Source of the DNA: Photobacterium pectinilyticum
GTDB lineage: Bacteria > Pseudomonadota > Gammaproteobacteria > Enterobacterales > Vibrionaceae
Direction: 5' to 3'
Assembly (NCBI RefSeq): GCF_024357955.1
Contig: NZ_JANEYT010000008.1
Coordinates: 1 to 32,699, forward strand
DNA length: 32,699 bases
Part shown: positions 25,374 through 32,699 of the stretch, piece after piece
Layout of the letters: each line of letters starts with the position of its first letter
Position numbering within the stretch: position 1 is the first letter of the stretch
The notes under the pieces: generated by a model
Seen by the model: the letters and a program-made list of their open reading frames with translations, nothing else
Databases searched by the model: none
Told to the model about the DNA's origin: nothing
Position numbers and translations under genes: made by a program

Positions 25374-28238
25374 TTACATATTTGGCGAAAGTGCCCTTAT
25401 CGGCAAACCGAGGGTCTCGAGCTGTGGCTTCAAGCTGGCAGCATCACCGACCACAATGATCTGGTAATCAGCCGGGTCAAACCACTTTTCCGCCAACTCA
25501 TCGATGCGCGCCTTGGTAATAGAGGCAACGATTTCATTGCGGGTATCAACAAAGTTTTCCGGTAGCGAGTAGGTCAAGATCTGGCCCAGCAACTGCGCCT
25601 TCTTGCTTGGGGTTTCATAGTTCAGGGCATCTTTCTGTCCCACCGCCAAGCGCATGAAGCTTAGCTCTTCGTCCGTCACCCCTTCACTTGCCATTTTTTC
25701 AAGCTCAGCGAGAAATTCCTTCACCGAAGGCAGTGTCGCATCCGCTCTTACCTGGGCGTAATACACCGATAAACCAACTTCCTTTCCACCGCTCTGATAA
25801 CCGCCTGCACCGTAGGTGTAGCCTTTGTCTTCACGTAGGTTAAGGTTAATCCGGCTATTGAAGTTGCCTGCGAGGTTGAAGTTTGCCAACTGAGTTTCGT
25901 ACAGTTCACCGGTTGCATCGAACGGCAAACCTTGACGGGCAAAACGGATCACCGTTTGTGGCGCGCCCGGCTTGTCCACCAGCCATACGGTTTGTTTTGG
26001 CATCGCTGGCATTGCCGGCGTCACATATGTCGGCTTGGGCATCCCCTGCCAATCGGCTAAAAAGCCCAGTGAAGACGTCAACTGTGTCTTATCAATATCA
26101 CCCACGACCACAATATCCGCACCATTCGGGGTGTAGTAACGACGGTAGAAAGCTTTGACATCTTCTAGAGTGATAGACTCCAGCGAGGCTTTAGTTCCCT
26201 CCGGTGGCAAACTAAATGATGTACCACCAAACAACACTTCACGGGTTGCCTGTCCGGCTAACCAAGCTGGGCGCTGGTGTTCATAGATTATCCCTTCAAG
26301 GGCCTGCTGCTTCACGCGGGCAAAATCAGCCGGATCAAACGCAGGCTGGAACAAGCGCTCCTGCATGATATCGAGCGTTTCCGGCAGGAACTTGGTTAGA
26401 GAGGTGACAGAAACCACCGTGCCATATTTTCCCGCCGAGAAACTGACCGTACTGCCCAGGCGATCCAAACGAGAAGATAACTCCTCAACTGTCGATTCCT
26501 GTGACGCCTCAGCCATCATACTGGCCGTCATCTTGGCCAAACCTGCCTTGCCTTCCGGCTCAAAGCGGCGACCTGCCGGGACGACCATCTGGATTTCCAC
26601 CGTGGGTGTCTCGCGGTACTCGGTACCCAGCACCTTGATGCCATTGGCCAACTCGAACTGGTACAGCTCTGGCATTACCGCCTCAACAGGAGATGACGGC
26701 TGTGGCATCACTGTACGGTCAAAATCATCTACGGGCTCACGCATCTGCTGTTGTAATTTTTCCTCAGACACTTTGGTGTATTCAGGAATAATACGCGGGG
26801 GCGGGGTAAAGTTAGATTTTGCCGCCTCAATACTGGTGCGCCCTCTTGGCACCACACTCAATGTCACACTCGGATGACCATTGAGGTAGCGCATATACAC
26901 CTGCTCCATACTCGCCGTTGTAACAGAGCGTAAGTTATTCAGCTCGGTTCCAAGGTAACCCGGGTTATCAAAGAAGGTTTCATAGGAAGCAAGCTGCGAT
27001 ACTTTACCGCTGACGCTCTGCAAACCGAAGATGGCATTTGCTTCGACCATGCCCTTGAGCTCTTCCAGCTCTTTGGTTGACACGCCGCGCTGCTCCAGAC
27101 CATCGAGGATAGCGGTCACTTCTGCGCGAAGATTTTTCAGATCACCTGCTTTGCCGCTTTGACCTATAGCGTAGACATACATGGTACACGCCAGCTCTGC
27201 ACAGTCATGGAATGCGCCCGCATCCACGACTTTGCCGGTTTTCACCAGATTCTGGTACATCAGGCTGTTTTTGCCTCCACCGATGACCCGAGCCAGCATA
27301 TCGAGCGACGCTTCATCATCCGCACCGTTATACGACGTCGGCCACGCCATCAGTAACATCGGCTGCTGGATTTTGTCTTCCAGCGTCAGGTACAGATCGT
27401 TTTCCAAAGTAACGGGCTGCTTGGCCGGTTTTTCAACCTCAGGTCCACGCGGGATAGAGCCGTAGTACTTATTGACCCACTCAAGTGTCTGCTCAATATC
27501 AATATCCCCCCCTATCGTCAGGGTGGCATTGTTCGGGCCATACCAACGCAGGAAGAAGGCTTTGAGATCATTGACGTCAACACGGTCGAGATCTTCAATG
27601 TAGCCAATGGTCTGCCATGAATATGGATGGGTGCGAGGGAATAAGGCTTCACCCATGCGTTCGTAGACCAAGCCGTAAGGACGGTTCTCGTAACGCTGGG
27701 CACGTTCATTTTTGACCGTCGAGCGCTGGATCTCAAATTTACGCTGAGACACGGCACCGAGCAAAAATCCCATACGGTCCGCTTCCAGCCATAAGATTTT
27801 CTCAAGCTGGTTGGCCGGTACGGTCTGGAAATAGTTGGTTCGATCACGATTGGTCGTGCCATTCAGTGTGCCACCGGCCTCGGTGATCAACTTGAAATGC
27901 TCTTGATCACCCACATGCTCCGAGCCTTGGAACATCATATGTTCGAAAAAATGGGCAAACCCCGACTTACCCAGCTCTTCGCGGGCAGAGCCAACATGGT
28001 AGGTCATATCAACATGGACCAGCGGATCCGATGTATCCTCATGCAGTAACACTGTCAGCCCATTGGCCAGTTGGTATTTAGAATACGGGATAACCGGTGT
28101 GTCAGATGACGCCCCAGGTTTGACTTGTTCGACGAATGTTACCCCTTGCGGCAACTCGGGCGCCCCGGCCTGTTGAGACTGTAGTTGGCTACAGCCTGCA
28201 AGAGAGATCAGCGCAATCCCCACTATCCACTTATGCAC
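25374..28238 (-). CDS. M16 (pitrilysin/insulinase) family zinc protease, lipoprotein
   Basis: This 954-residue peptidase is probably in the periplasm on a lipid anchor: the signal MHKWIVGIALISLAGC ends at lipobox Cys16. The inverted zinc motif HxxEH is HFFEH at 96-100, with a distal Glu in the VKNERAQRYENRPYG segment. Two M16 halves are visible: about 50-480 active, and about 520-940 inactive (starting FELANGIKVLGTEYRETPTVEI), containing the R-Y pair region INLNLREDKGYTYGAGG. The start is GTG, with AAGGAAGG before it. It is 12 bases after yqaA and may be co-transcribed with it. Substrate unknown. Confidence 0.92.
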   Translation of the reverse strand: MHKWIVGIALISLAGCSQLQSQQAGAPELPQGVTFVEQVKPGASSDTPVIPYSKYQLANGLTVLLHEDTSDPLVHVDMTYHVGSAREELGKSGFAHFFEHMMFQGSEHVGDQEHFKLITEAGGTLNGTTNRDRTNYFQTVPANQLEKILWLEADRMGFLLGAVSQRKFEIQRSTVKNERAQRYENRPYGLVYERMGEALFPRTHPYSWQTIGYIEDLDRVDVNDLKAFFLRWYGPNNATLTIGGDIDIEQTLEWVNKYYGSIPRGPEVEKPAKQPVTLENDLYLTLEDKIQQPMLLMAWPTSYNGADDEASLDMLARVIGGGKNSLMYQNLVKTGKVVDAGAFHDCAELACTMYVYAIGQSGKAGDLKNLRAEVTAILDGLEQRGVSTKELEELKGMVEANAIFGLQSVSGKVSQLASYETFFDNPGYLGTELNNLRSVTTASMEQVYMRYLNGHPSVTLSVVPRGRTSIEAAKSNFTPPPRIIPEYTKVSEEKLQQQMREPVDDFDRTVMPQPSSPVEAVMPELYQFELANGIKVLGTEYRETPTVEIQMVVPAGRRFEPEGKAGLAKMTASMMAEASQESTVEELSSRLDRLGSTVSFSAGKYGTVVSVTSLTKFLPETLDIMQERLFQPAFDPADFARVKQQALEGIIYEHQRPAWLAGQATREVLFGGTSFSLPPEGTKASLESITLEDVKAFYRRYYTPNGADIVVVGDIDKTQLTSSLGFLADWQGMPKPTYVTPAMPAMPKQTVWLVDKPGAPQTVIRFARQGLPFDATGELYETQLANFNLAGNFNSRINLNLREDKGYTYGAGGYQSGGKEVGLSVYYAQVRADATLPSVKEFLAELEKMASEGVTDEELSFMRLAVGQKDALNYETPSKKAQLLGQILTYSLPENFVDTRNEIVASITKARIDELAEKWFDPADYQIIVVGDAASLKPQLETLGLPIRALSPNM

Positions 28239-28250
28239 TTAATGCCTTCC

Positions 28251-28682
28251 TTATAATAAACCTTGGACCAGTAAAGCCAGTACGGTATAGCGCGCCGCTT
28301 TTCCCACCATGATGATGAAAAAGCTGAGCCAATGGCGCATCCGCAACCAGCCTGCGGCCAAACACAGCGGATCACCAATCACCGGTAACCAGCTGAAGAA
28401 TAACGACCAGTAGCCGTATTTTTTTAGCCATAGTAATGCTTTATGACCGTGTTTTTCTTTAGAAGTTTTATCTGGCAGCAACCTTCCCAACCAATAATTG
28501 GTCATGCCGCCCAAGGTATTGCCGATTGTCGCCACGACAACCACCAGCCAAATCGCATTATCCCCCAGCTTTATCGTGGCTATCAGATTGGCCTCTGACC
28601 CGCCCGGCAACAAGGTCGCACTTAAAAAACCGGTGGTGAATAACACCCATAAGGCTGATTCGCCATTAAATAACTCTAGCAT
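28251..28682 (-). CDS. yqaA: YqaA family membrane protein (DedA/VTT-like)
   Basis: A small inner-membrane protein of 143 residues, the length of E. coli YqaA. It shows the family stretches LPGGSEANLIATI, GNTLGGMTNYWLGRLLP and the C-terminal FSWLPVIGDPLCLAAGWLRM. The domain is related to DedA proteins, which include lipid-carrier flippases, but the function of YqaA itself is unknown. In E. coli it also neighbours gshA. It lacks a good Shine-Dalgarno sequence. Confidence 0.9.
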   Translation of the reverse strand: MLELFNGESALWVLFTTGFLSATLLPGGSEANLIATIKLGDNAIWLVVVVATIGNTLGGMTNYWLGRLLPDKTSKEKHGHKALLWLKKYGYWSLFFSWLPVIGDPLCLAAGWLRMRHWLSFFIIMVGKAARYTVLALLVQGLL

Positions 28683-28734
28683 TTATCGTTCTAGTTGATT
28701 GATATGTTTGCTGTACCTTACCCGATCTGAGGGT

Positions 28735-28769
28735 AAAAAAAACGGGCTACCCCGAAGGATGCCCGTTTT
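28735..28769 (-). terminator. Terminator of oadGAB
   Basis: AAAACGGGC / GCCCGTTTT arms, with an inner ATCC-ttcg-GGGT extension (UUCG tetraloop), followed on the minus strand by a run of eight T. It lies just downstream of oadB. Confidence 0.92.
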
Positions 28770-28800
28770 AAATTGTTGCGATATTTTGCTGTCAGGCGAC

Positions 28801-29931
28801 TTAGCCAACCAATGCCAGTAAGATACCGGCTGCAACCGCCGAGCCGAGTACACCGGCGACGTTTGGCCCCATTGCATGCATCAACAAGAAGTTCTGTGGA
28901 TTAGCTTCCAGGCCGACTTTATTAACCACACGGGCAGCCATAGGGACAGCTGAGACCCCAGCAGCACCGATCAGCGGGTTAATGTCTTCTTTGCTAAAGC
29001 GGTTGAGCACCTTAGCCATCAGCACACCACCACCGGTACCGACACTGAAAGCTACCGCGCCCAAGACCAAAATACCGAGAGTTTCGAAGCGCAGGAACTG
29101 CTCTGCCGCCAATTTCGAACCGACCCCCAGGCCCAGCATGATGGTCACGATATTGATCAGCTCGTTCTGTACCGTATTGGACAAACGATCCACCACACCG
29201 GATTCACGCATCAAATTACCCAGACAGAACATCCCAACCAACGGCGTCGCAGCAGGCAGGAACAGGATAGTCATCAGCAGGACAGCCAGCGGGAACAAAA
29301 TTTTCTCGCCTTTGCTAACGTCACGCAGTTGCTGCATCTTGATCTGGCGCTCTTCCGGCGTCGTCAGTGCTTTCATGATCGGCGGCTGGATGATCGGTAC
29401 CAACGCCATGTAACTGTAGGCGGCTACCGCAATCGCACCGAGCAAATCGGGGGACAGCTGGCTGGCCAGGAAGATCGCCGTCGGGCCATCCGCCCCACCA
29501 ATAATGGCGATCGAGGAAGCATCTGCTAGGGTGAACTCCATACCCGGTACGGCATTTAGCAAAATGGCACCGAATAAGGTAAAGAAGATCCCGAACTGAG
29601 CTGCCGCGCCGAGCAATAAAGTTTTCGGGTTGGCTATCAGCGCCCCGAAATCAGTCATCGCCCCAACCCCCATGAAGATCAACAGCGGGAAAACACCCGT
29701 TTCGATCCCAATGTAGTAGATGTAATACAGCAAGCCACCCGGCTCGGTGAAACCGGCGTTGGGAATATTGGCCAAAATCGCACCGAAACCCATTGGCAAC
29801 AGCAGCAAGGGTTCAAAGCCCTTGCGGATCGCTAAGAACAACAGGCCGGCACCGATCAGCATCATAAACAGCTGACCAAGTTCAAAATTGGCAATACCCG
29901 TCTCGTTCCAGAGAGTTAATAATCCGTCCAT
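28801..29931 (-). CDS. oadB: Oxaloacetate decarboxylase beta subunit (Na+ pump) OadB
   Basis: OadB is the integral membrane subunit that decarboxylates carboxybiotin and pumps Na+ out of the cell. The 376 residues contain many hydrophobic segments. Conserved functional stretches are [28 protein letters not shown] (Asp148) and [11 protein letters not shown], with [13 protein letters not shown] further on. It lies 9 bases after oadA, with GAGGG before the ATG, and is the last gene of the operon. It is shorter than the Klebsiella subunit (about 430 residues), which is common in vibrios. Confidence 0.96.
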   Translation of the reverse strand: MDGLLTLWNETGIANFELGQLFMMLIGAGLLFLAIRKGFEPLLLLPMGFGAILANIPNAGFTEPGGLLYYIYYIGIETGVFPLLIFMGVGAMTDFGALIANPKTLLLGAAAQFGIFFTLFGAILLNAVPGMEFTLADASSIAIIGGADGPTAIFLASQLSPDLLGAIAVAAYSYMALVPIIQPPIMKALTTPEERQIKMQQLRDVSKGEKILFPLAVLLMTILFLPAATPLVGMFCLGNLMRESGVVDRLSNTVQNELINIVTIMLGLGVGSKLAAEQFLRFETLGILVLGAVAFSVGTGGGVLMAKVLNRFSKEDINPLIGAAGVSAVPMAARVVNKVGLEANPQNFLLMHAMGPNVAGVLGSAVAAGILLALVG

Positions 29932-29940
29932 GGTTCCCTC

Positions 29941-31734
29941 TTATGCCAGACTCAGGATCGGCGAACCGACGGCCACTGAATCACCTTCTTTGACATGGAG
30001 ATCTTGCACAGTACCGCTACGAGCGGCACGGACTTCGGTTTCCATTTTCATTGCTTCGAGGATCACCAATACCTCACCTTCAGATACCTGCTGCCCAGGC
30101 TGAACATTGATCTTAAAAATGTTCCCGGCCAGTGGTGCAGGTAAGTCTTCGGCATTACTTGCTTGTGGCGCAGCGACAGGTGCAGATGTGTTGGCGGCTG
30201 CAGGCTCAACCGAAGTCAGCTCACCACTTGGGCCGACTTCAACGTTATAGACCTGACCATTTACTTTCACACTGTATGCTTCTACCGTGGCCGCCGAACT
30301 GGTTACGGGAACAGGCTGCTCAGCAGCAACTTCCGGTTCACTGCCCGGGGCAGGCTCAAATGCCTCAGGGTTTTTGCGGTTTTTAAGGAAATTCAAACCG
30401 ACCTGCGGGAACAGGGCGTAAGTCAGTACATCATCAACCTGATCTTGAGCCAGATCGATACCGTCCGATTTTGCCTTGGCCAGTAAATCCGTCGTTAAAA
30501 CGTCCAGCTCAGCATCTATCAAGTCTGCCGGGCGACAGGTAATTGGCTCACCGCCGTCAAGTACTTGAGCTTGCAGCTCCGCATTGACTGGCGCAGGTGC
30601 CGCACCGTATGCCCCTTTGAGCACTCCGGCGGTTTCCTTACTGATGCTCTTATAACGCTCACCGGTCAGGACATTCAATACCGCTTGGGTGCCAACAATC
30701 TGTGATGTCGGTGTCACCAGTGGAATGAAACCCAGATCTTCACGTACGCGTGGGATCTCTTCCAGCACTTCATCAAAACGATCCGCAGCACCTTGCTCTT
30801 TGAGCTGGCTTTCCATATTGGTCAGCATGCCGCCGGGAACCTGGGCCAGCAAAATACGGGCATCAACCCCTTTGAGGCTACCTTCAAACTTCGCGTACTT
30901 CTTGCGTACCTCGCGGAAGTAGCTTGAAATCGGCTCCAGCTGTTGCAAGTCCAAGTTAGTATCGCGCTCGGTTCCCTCCAGCATTGCAATCACGGTTTCG
31001 GTTGGCGTATGGCCATAGGTTTGGCTCATAGAAGAAATAGCGGTATCGAGAATATCGAGCCCGGCTTCTACCGCCTTGACAGCGGTGGCCGTCGAAAGCC
31101 CTGTAGTCGCATGGCAGTGCAAAGCCAATGGCACATCACAGGAGGCTTTGATGCGCTTGACCAACTCTTCCGCTTCATACGGCTTGAGCAGTCCAGACAT
31201 GTCTTTGATACAAATAGAATGGCAGCCGAGATCTTCGAGCCGCTTAGCCAGATCGGTCCAAGTATCAAGATTATGGACCGGACTGGTGGTATAAGAGATG
31301 GTGCCCTGTGCATGTGCGCCGACATCAACGGCGGCCTTGACCGCTTTTTCAAAATTGCGGACATCATTCATCGCATCAAAAATGCGGAATACATCCATTC
31401 CGTTAGCGTGGGCTCGTTCAACAAACTTCTCGACCACATCGTCAGCATAGTGACGGTAGCCCAGCAGGTTCTGGCCGCGCAGCAGCATCTGCATCGGGGT
31501 TTTGGGCATCGCTTGCTTAAGCAAACGCAGGCGCTCCCACGGATCTTCGCCCAGGTAGCGGATACAGGCATCAAACGTTGCGCCGCCCCAGGTTTCCAAC
31601 GACCAATAGCCGACATCATCTAGCTTCTCGGCAATAGGCAACATATCTTCAATGCGAAGACGAGTAGCGAATAACGACTGGTGGGCATCACGTAACACAA
31701 CGTCAGTGATCGCTAATGGCTTGGACATGCTCAC
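29941..31734 (-). CDS. oadA: Oxaloacetate decarboxylase alpha subunit OadA
   Basis: OadA transfers the carboxyl group of oxaloacetate to its biotin, yielding pyruvate. In the 597 residues the carboxyltransferase TIM barrel (about 5-300) has [35 protein letters not shown] and the SICIKDMSG lysine. A PYC_OADA-type domain (about 310-460) follows. After a Pro/Ala/Val-rich linker comes the biotin-carrier domain, with biotin Lys563 in [15 protein letters not shown] lies 8 bases before the ATG. It is the middle gene of oadG-oadA-oadB. Its product, pyruvate, links it loosely to the BtsSR-CstA block. Confidence 0.97.
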   Translation of the reverse strand: MSMSKPLAITDVVLRDAHQSLFATRLRIEDMLPIAEKLDDVGYWSLETWGGATFDACIRYLGEDPWERLRLLKQAMPKTPMQMLLRGQNLLGYRHYADDVVEKFVERAHANGMDVFRIFDAMNDVRNFEKAVKAAVDVGAHAQGTISYTTSPVHNLDTWTDLAKRLEDLGCHSICIKDMSGLLKPYEAEELVKRIKASCDVPLALHCHATTGLSTATAVKAVEAGLDILDTAISSMSQTYGHTPTETVIAMLEGTERDTNLDLQQLEPISSYFREVRKKYAKFEGSLKGVDARILLAQVPGGMLTNMESQLKEQGAADRFDEVLEEIPRVREDLGFIPLVTPTSQIVGTQAVLNVLTGERYKSISKETAGVLKGAYGAAPAPVNAELQAQVLDGGEPITCRPADLIDAELDVLTTDLLAKAKSDGIDLAQDQVDDVLTYALFPQVGLNFLKNRKNPEAFEPAPGSEPEVAAEQPVPVTSSAATVEAYSVKVNGQVYNVEVGPSGELTSVEPAAANTSAPVAAPQASNAEDLPAPLAGNIFKINVQPGQQVSEGEVLVILEAMKMETEVRAARSGTVQDLHVKEGDSVAVGSPILSLA

Positions 31735-31797
31735 AAACTCCTTGTAAAAAAATTCTTCCTAAAAATCACAATCTCATTGCAACAGTAATACTGTCGC

Positions 31798-32049
31798 TTA
31801 TGCCTTCTGGTCACGGTAGCGGTGTACCGCCGCTGAAATAACAGCAACAACCTCTGGCTGAATGCCATTGTGATTAACGGCAACTGGTGATGACTGGCTA
31901 GATGCCGGTGCACTCGGTGTCTCTTTCGGCGCAATTTTGGCCAACAGCTGCACTAAATAGATCAAAATACTGAGAAACAAAAAAACCACGACCATACCGG
32001 TAACCATGATCGTCGCCGCTTCCCACAGCAAAGGACCTAAATCTGCCAT
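31798..32049 (-). CDS. oadG: Oxaloacetate decarboxylase gamma subunit OadG
   Basis: OadG is a small membrane subunit that assembles the alpha and beta subunits and binds a zinc ion. From the chosen ATG it has 83 residues: MADLGPLLWEAATIMVTGMVVVFLFLSILIYLVQLL gives one N-terminal membrane helix. A Pro/Ser/Ala linker and a soluble tail ending EVVAVISAAVHRYRDQKA follow. GAAGGGAAG lies before this ATG, so it is preferred over the ATG at 32064. First gene of the operon. Confidence 0.93.
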   Translation of the reverse strand: MADLGPLLWEAATIMVTGMVVVFLFLSILIYLVQLLAKIAPKETPSAPASSQSSPVAVNHNGIQPEVVAVISAAVHRYRDQKA

Positions 32050-32086
32050 AATGCTTCCCTTCATTAATTTGTAATAGGCGCGTTAA

Positions 32087-32116
32087 CAAATACCACGTTA
32101 AGTAAATTTATGTCAA
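32087..32116 (-). promoter_or_regulatory. Candidate promoter of oadGAB
   Basis: On the minus strand a consensus -35 TTGACA (complement of 32111-32116), 18 bp, and TATTTG (complement of 32087-32092) with an upstream TG (extended -10). It is about 38 bases before oadG. Confidence 0.5.
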
Positions 32117-32470
32117 ACTGATTAACAATAAGCCAATCAATGGTGGTTATTTGGTCTTTTTCTGAGGGTTTGGTCGTAAAATTACAAAAACTCTCTAAAA
32201 GAACAGTGAAAACACAATGAAAACACACGTTTTTTTGTCACTTTCCACCCTTTCGGTACCATCACTTTCACCCTCCCTCTATGAAGAGTAGCAGCTACTG
32301 CCCCCCCTATCTCTCATTACGTTTACGTAAACATAGTCAGCGATAACGTAAATAAACAAAGTCCTTGTTTTGTATATGATAACAGTCGCTCACAGGAAGC
32401 GGTGACCAAGACCAAACAGAGTCATCTCCTGGTCTTTTGAGTCATTCGTTGAATGGACAAGATAAATGGG
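32117..32470. other. Long regulatory-looking gap upstream of oadGAB
   Basis: No gene is seen. There is a tandem TGAAAACACA pair with an 11-bp period (32207-32216 and 32218-32227). A 12-base palindrome GTTTACGTAAAC (32321-32332) has its half ACGTAAA repeated exactly 21 bp on (32325 and 32346). There is also an AAGACCA / TGGTCTT stem (32408-32436). These could be binding sites for a regulator of oadGAB. Identity unknown. Confidence 0.4.
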
Positions 32471-32471
32471 A

Positions 32472-32523
32472 TAATACCAATCTGGATAAGTAGTTGATCA
32501 CGTATTCATGTAGGTTGGTATAA
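32472..32523. repeat. Short MITE-like inverted-repeat element
   Basis: ATACCAATCTG (32474-32484) and TAGGTTGGTAT (32511-32521) are inverted arms (two G-T pairs) around an AT-rich loop containing TTGATCA. Palindromic ATACCAA...TTGGTAT elements are, from memory, widespread between genes in marine gammaproteobacteria. Only one copy is in this window, so the dispersed-repeat status is inference. Confidence 0.45.
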
Positions 32524-32582
32524 ATCAATCAGAGTAGATATTTGATGGCGGGTGCAGATAGAAGGGCGTGGTGTAGCCAGAA

Positions 32583-32610
32583 GTACAGATAGAAAAAAAG
32601 CCCAGCCTAA
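32583..32610 (-). terminator. Terminator of the tRNA-Arg transcript
   Basis: AGCTCAGC / GCTGGGCT stem (one G-T pair) on the minus strand followed by seven T, 18 bases after the tRNA 3' end. Confidence 0.88.
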
Positions 32611-32627
32611 GCTGAGCTTTTAAATAA

Positions 32628-32699
32628 TGGCGCGCTCGGGAGGATTCGAACCTCCGACCGCCTGGTTCGTAGCCAGGTACTCTATCCAGCTGAGCTACG
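32628..32699 (-). tRNA. tRNA-Arg(ACG), 5' end cut by the window edge
   Basis: On the minus strand the D-arm (TAGCTCAGCTGGATAGAG), anticodon stem-loop with CTACGAA (anticodon ACG), T-arm GGAGG-TTCGAAT-CCTCC and encoded CCA end are all present. The acceptor 3' strand is CGAGCGC plus G. Its 5' partner would be GCGCTCG, of which only the last two bases are inside, so about five bases are missing. ACG becomes ICG and reads CGU, CGC and CGA. tRNA-Arg(ACG) genes often come in arrays, so more may lie to the right. Confidence 0.95.

Noticed and set aside
1..32699. CRISPR arrays, IS elements, prophage or integron signatures
   Set aside because: No regularly spaced repeats with unique spacers, transposase or integrase motifs were seen on either strand.

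Overview
This window reads as chromosomal core DNA from a gammaproteobacterium of the family Vibrionaceae, possibly Photobacterium-like. The basis is protein-level resemblance to Vibrio and E. coli orthologues, a Na+-pumping oxaloacetate decarboxylase operon, LuxS, and gene order. Genus is inference. Nearly every gene belongs to a well-known family. The interest lies mostly between the genes, where several recognisable regulatory devices can be read directly.

Layout. (1) 1-550: leader and promoter of an rRNA operon reading leftwards out of the window. (2) 553-5863: clpB, pgeF and rluD on the minus strand, with bamD divergent. clpB has its own heat-shock (sigma-32 type) promoter. (3) 6142-10700: aromatic amino acid block. 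raiA (ribosome hibernation) has a CRP-like site. pheL-pheA has a complete Phe attenuator. The convergent aroF-tyrA operon has TyrR-like boxes. (4) 10731-15018: a BtsS/BtsR-type pyruvate-sensing two-component system next to a CstA/BtsT-family transporter, with three regularly spaced BtsR-like boxes between them. (5) 15091-15966: an unassigned acidic lipoprotein in AT-richer DNA. (6) 16275-19796: ribosome and SRP genes rpsP-rimM-trmD-rplS and ffh on the minus strand. (7) 20007-22160: ypjD and corB on the plus strand. (8) 22244-28682: luxS, an SLT-domain lipoprotein, gshA, an M16 protease and yqaA on the minus strand. A plus-strand small RNA that looks like MicA, with a textbook sigma-E promoter, sits between the SLT gene and gshA. 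(9) 28801-32049: oadG-oadA-oadB. (10) 32050-32699: a long regulatory or repeat-containing gap, then a tRNA-Arg(ACG) cut by the right edge.

The genes work in a few groups: envelope biogenesis and its stress response (bamD, SLT lipoprotein, MicA-like RNA); protein quality control and translation (clpB, raiA, rluD, ribosomal genes, ffh); entry into aromatic biosynthesis with its branches to Phe and Tyr; pyruvate and oxaloacetate use (BtsSR, CstA, Oad); and the activated-methyl/thiol area (luxS, gshA). The order clpB-pgeF-rluD-bamD-raiA-pheA-tyrA-aroF...rplS-trmD-rimM-rpsP-ffh-ypjD-corB and luxS-micA-gshA-yqaA closely follows E. coli. The BtsSR-CstA block and the Oad operon are the Vibrio-like additions. 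I found no CRISPR array, insertion sequence, prophage or toxin-antitoxin pair.
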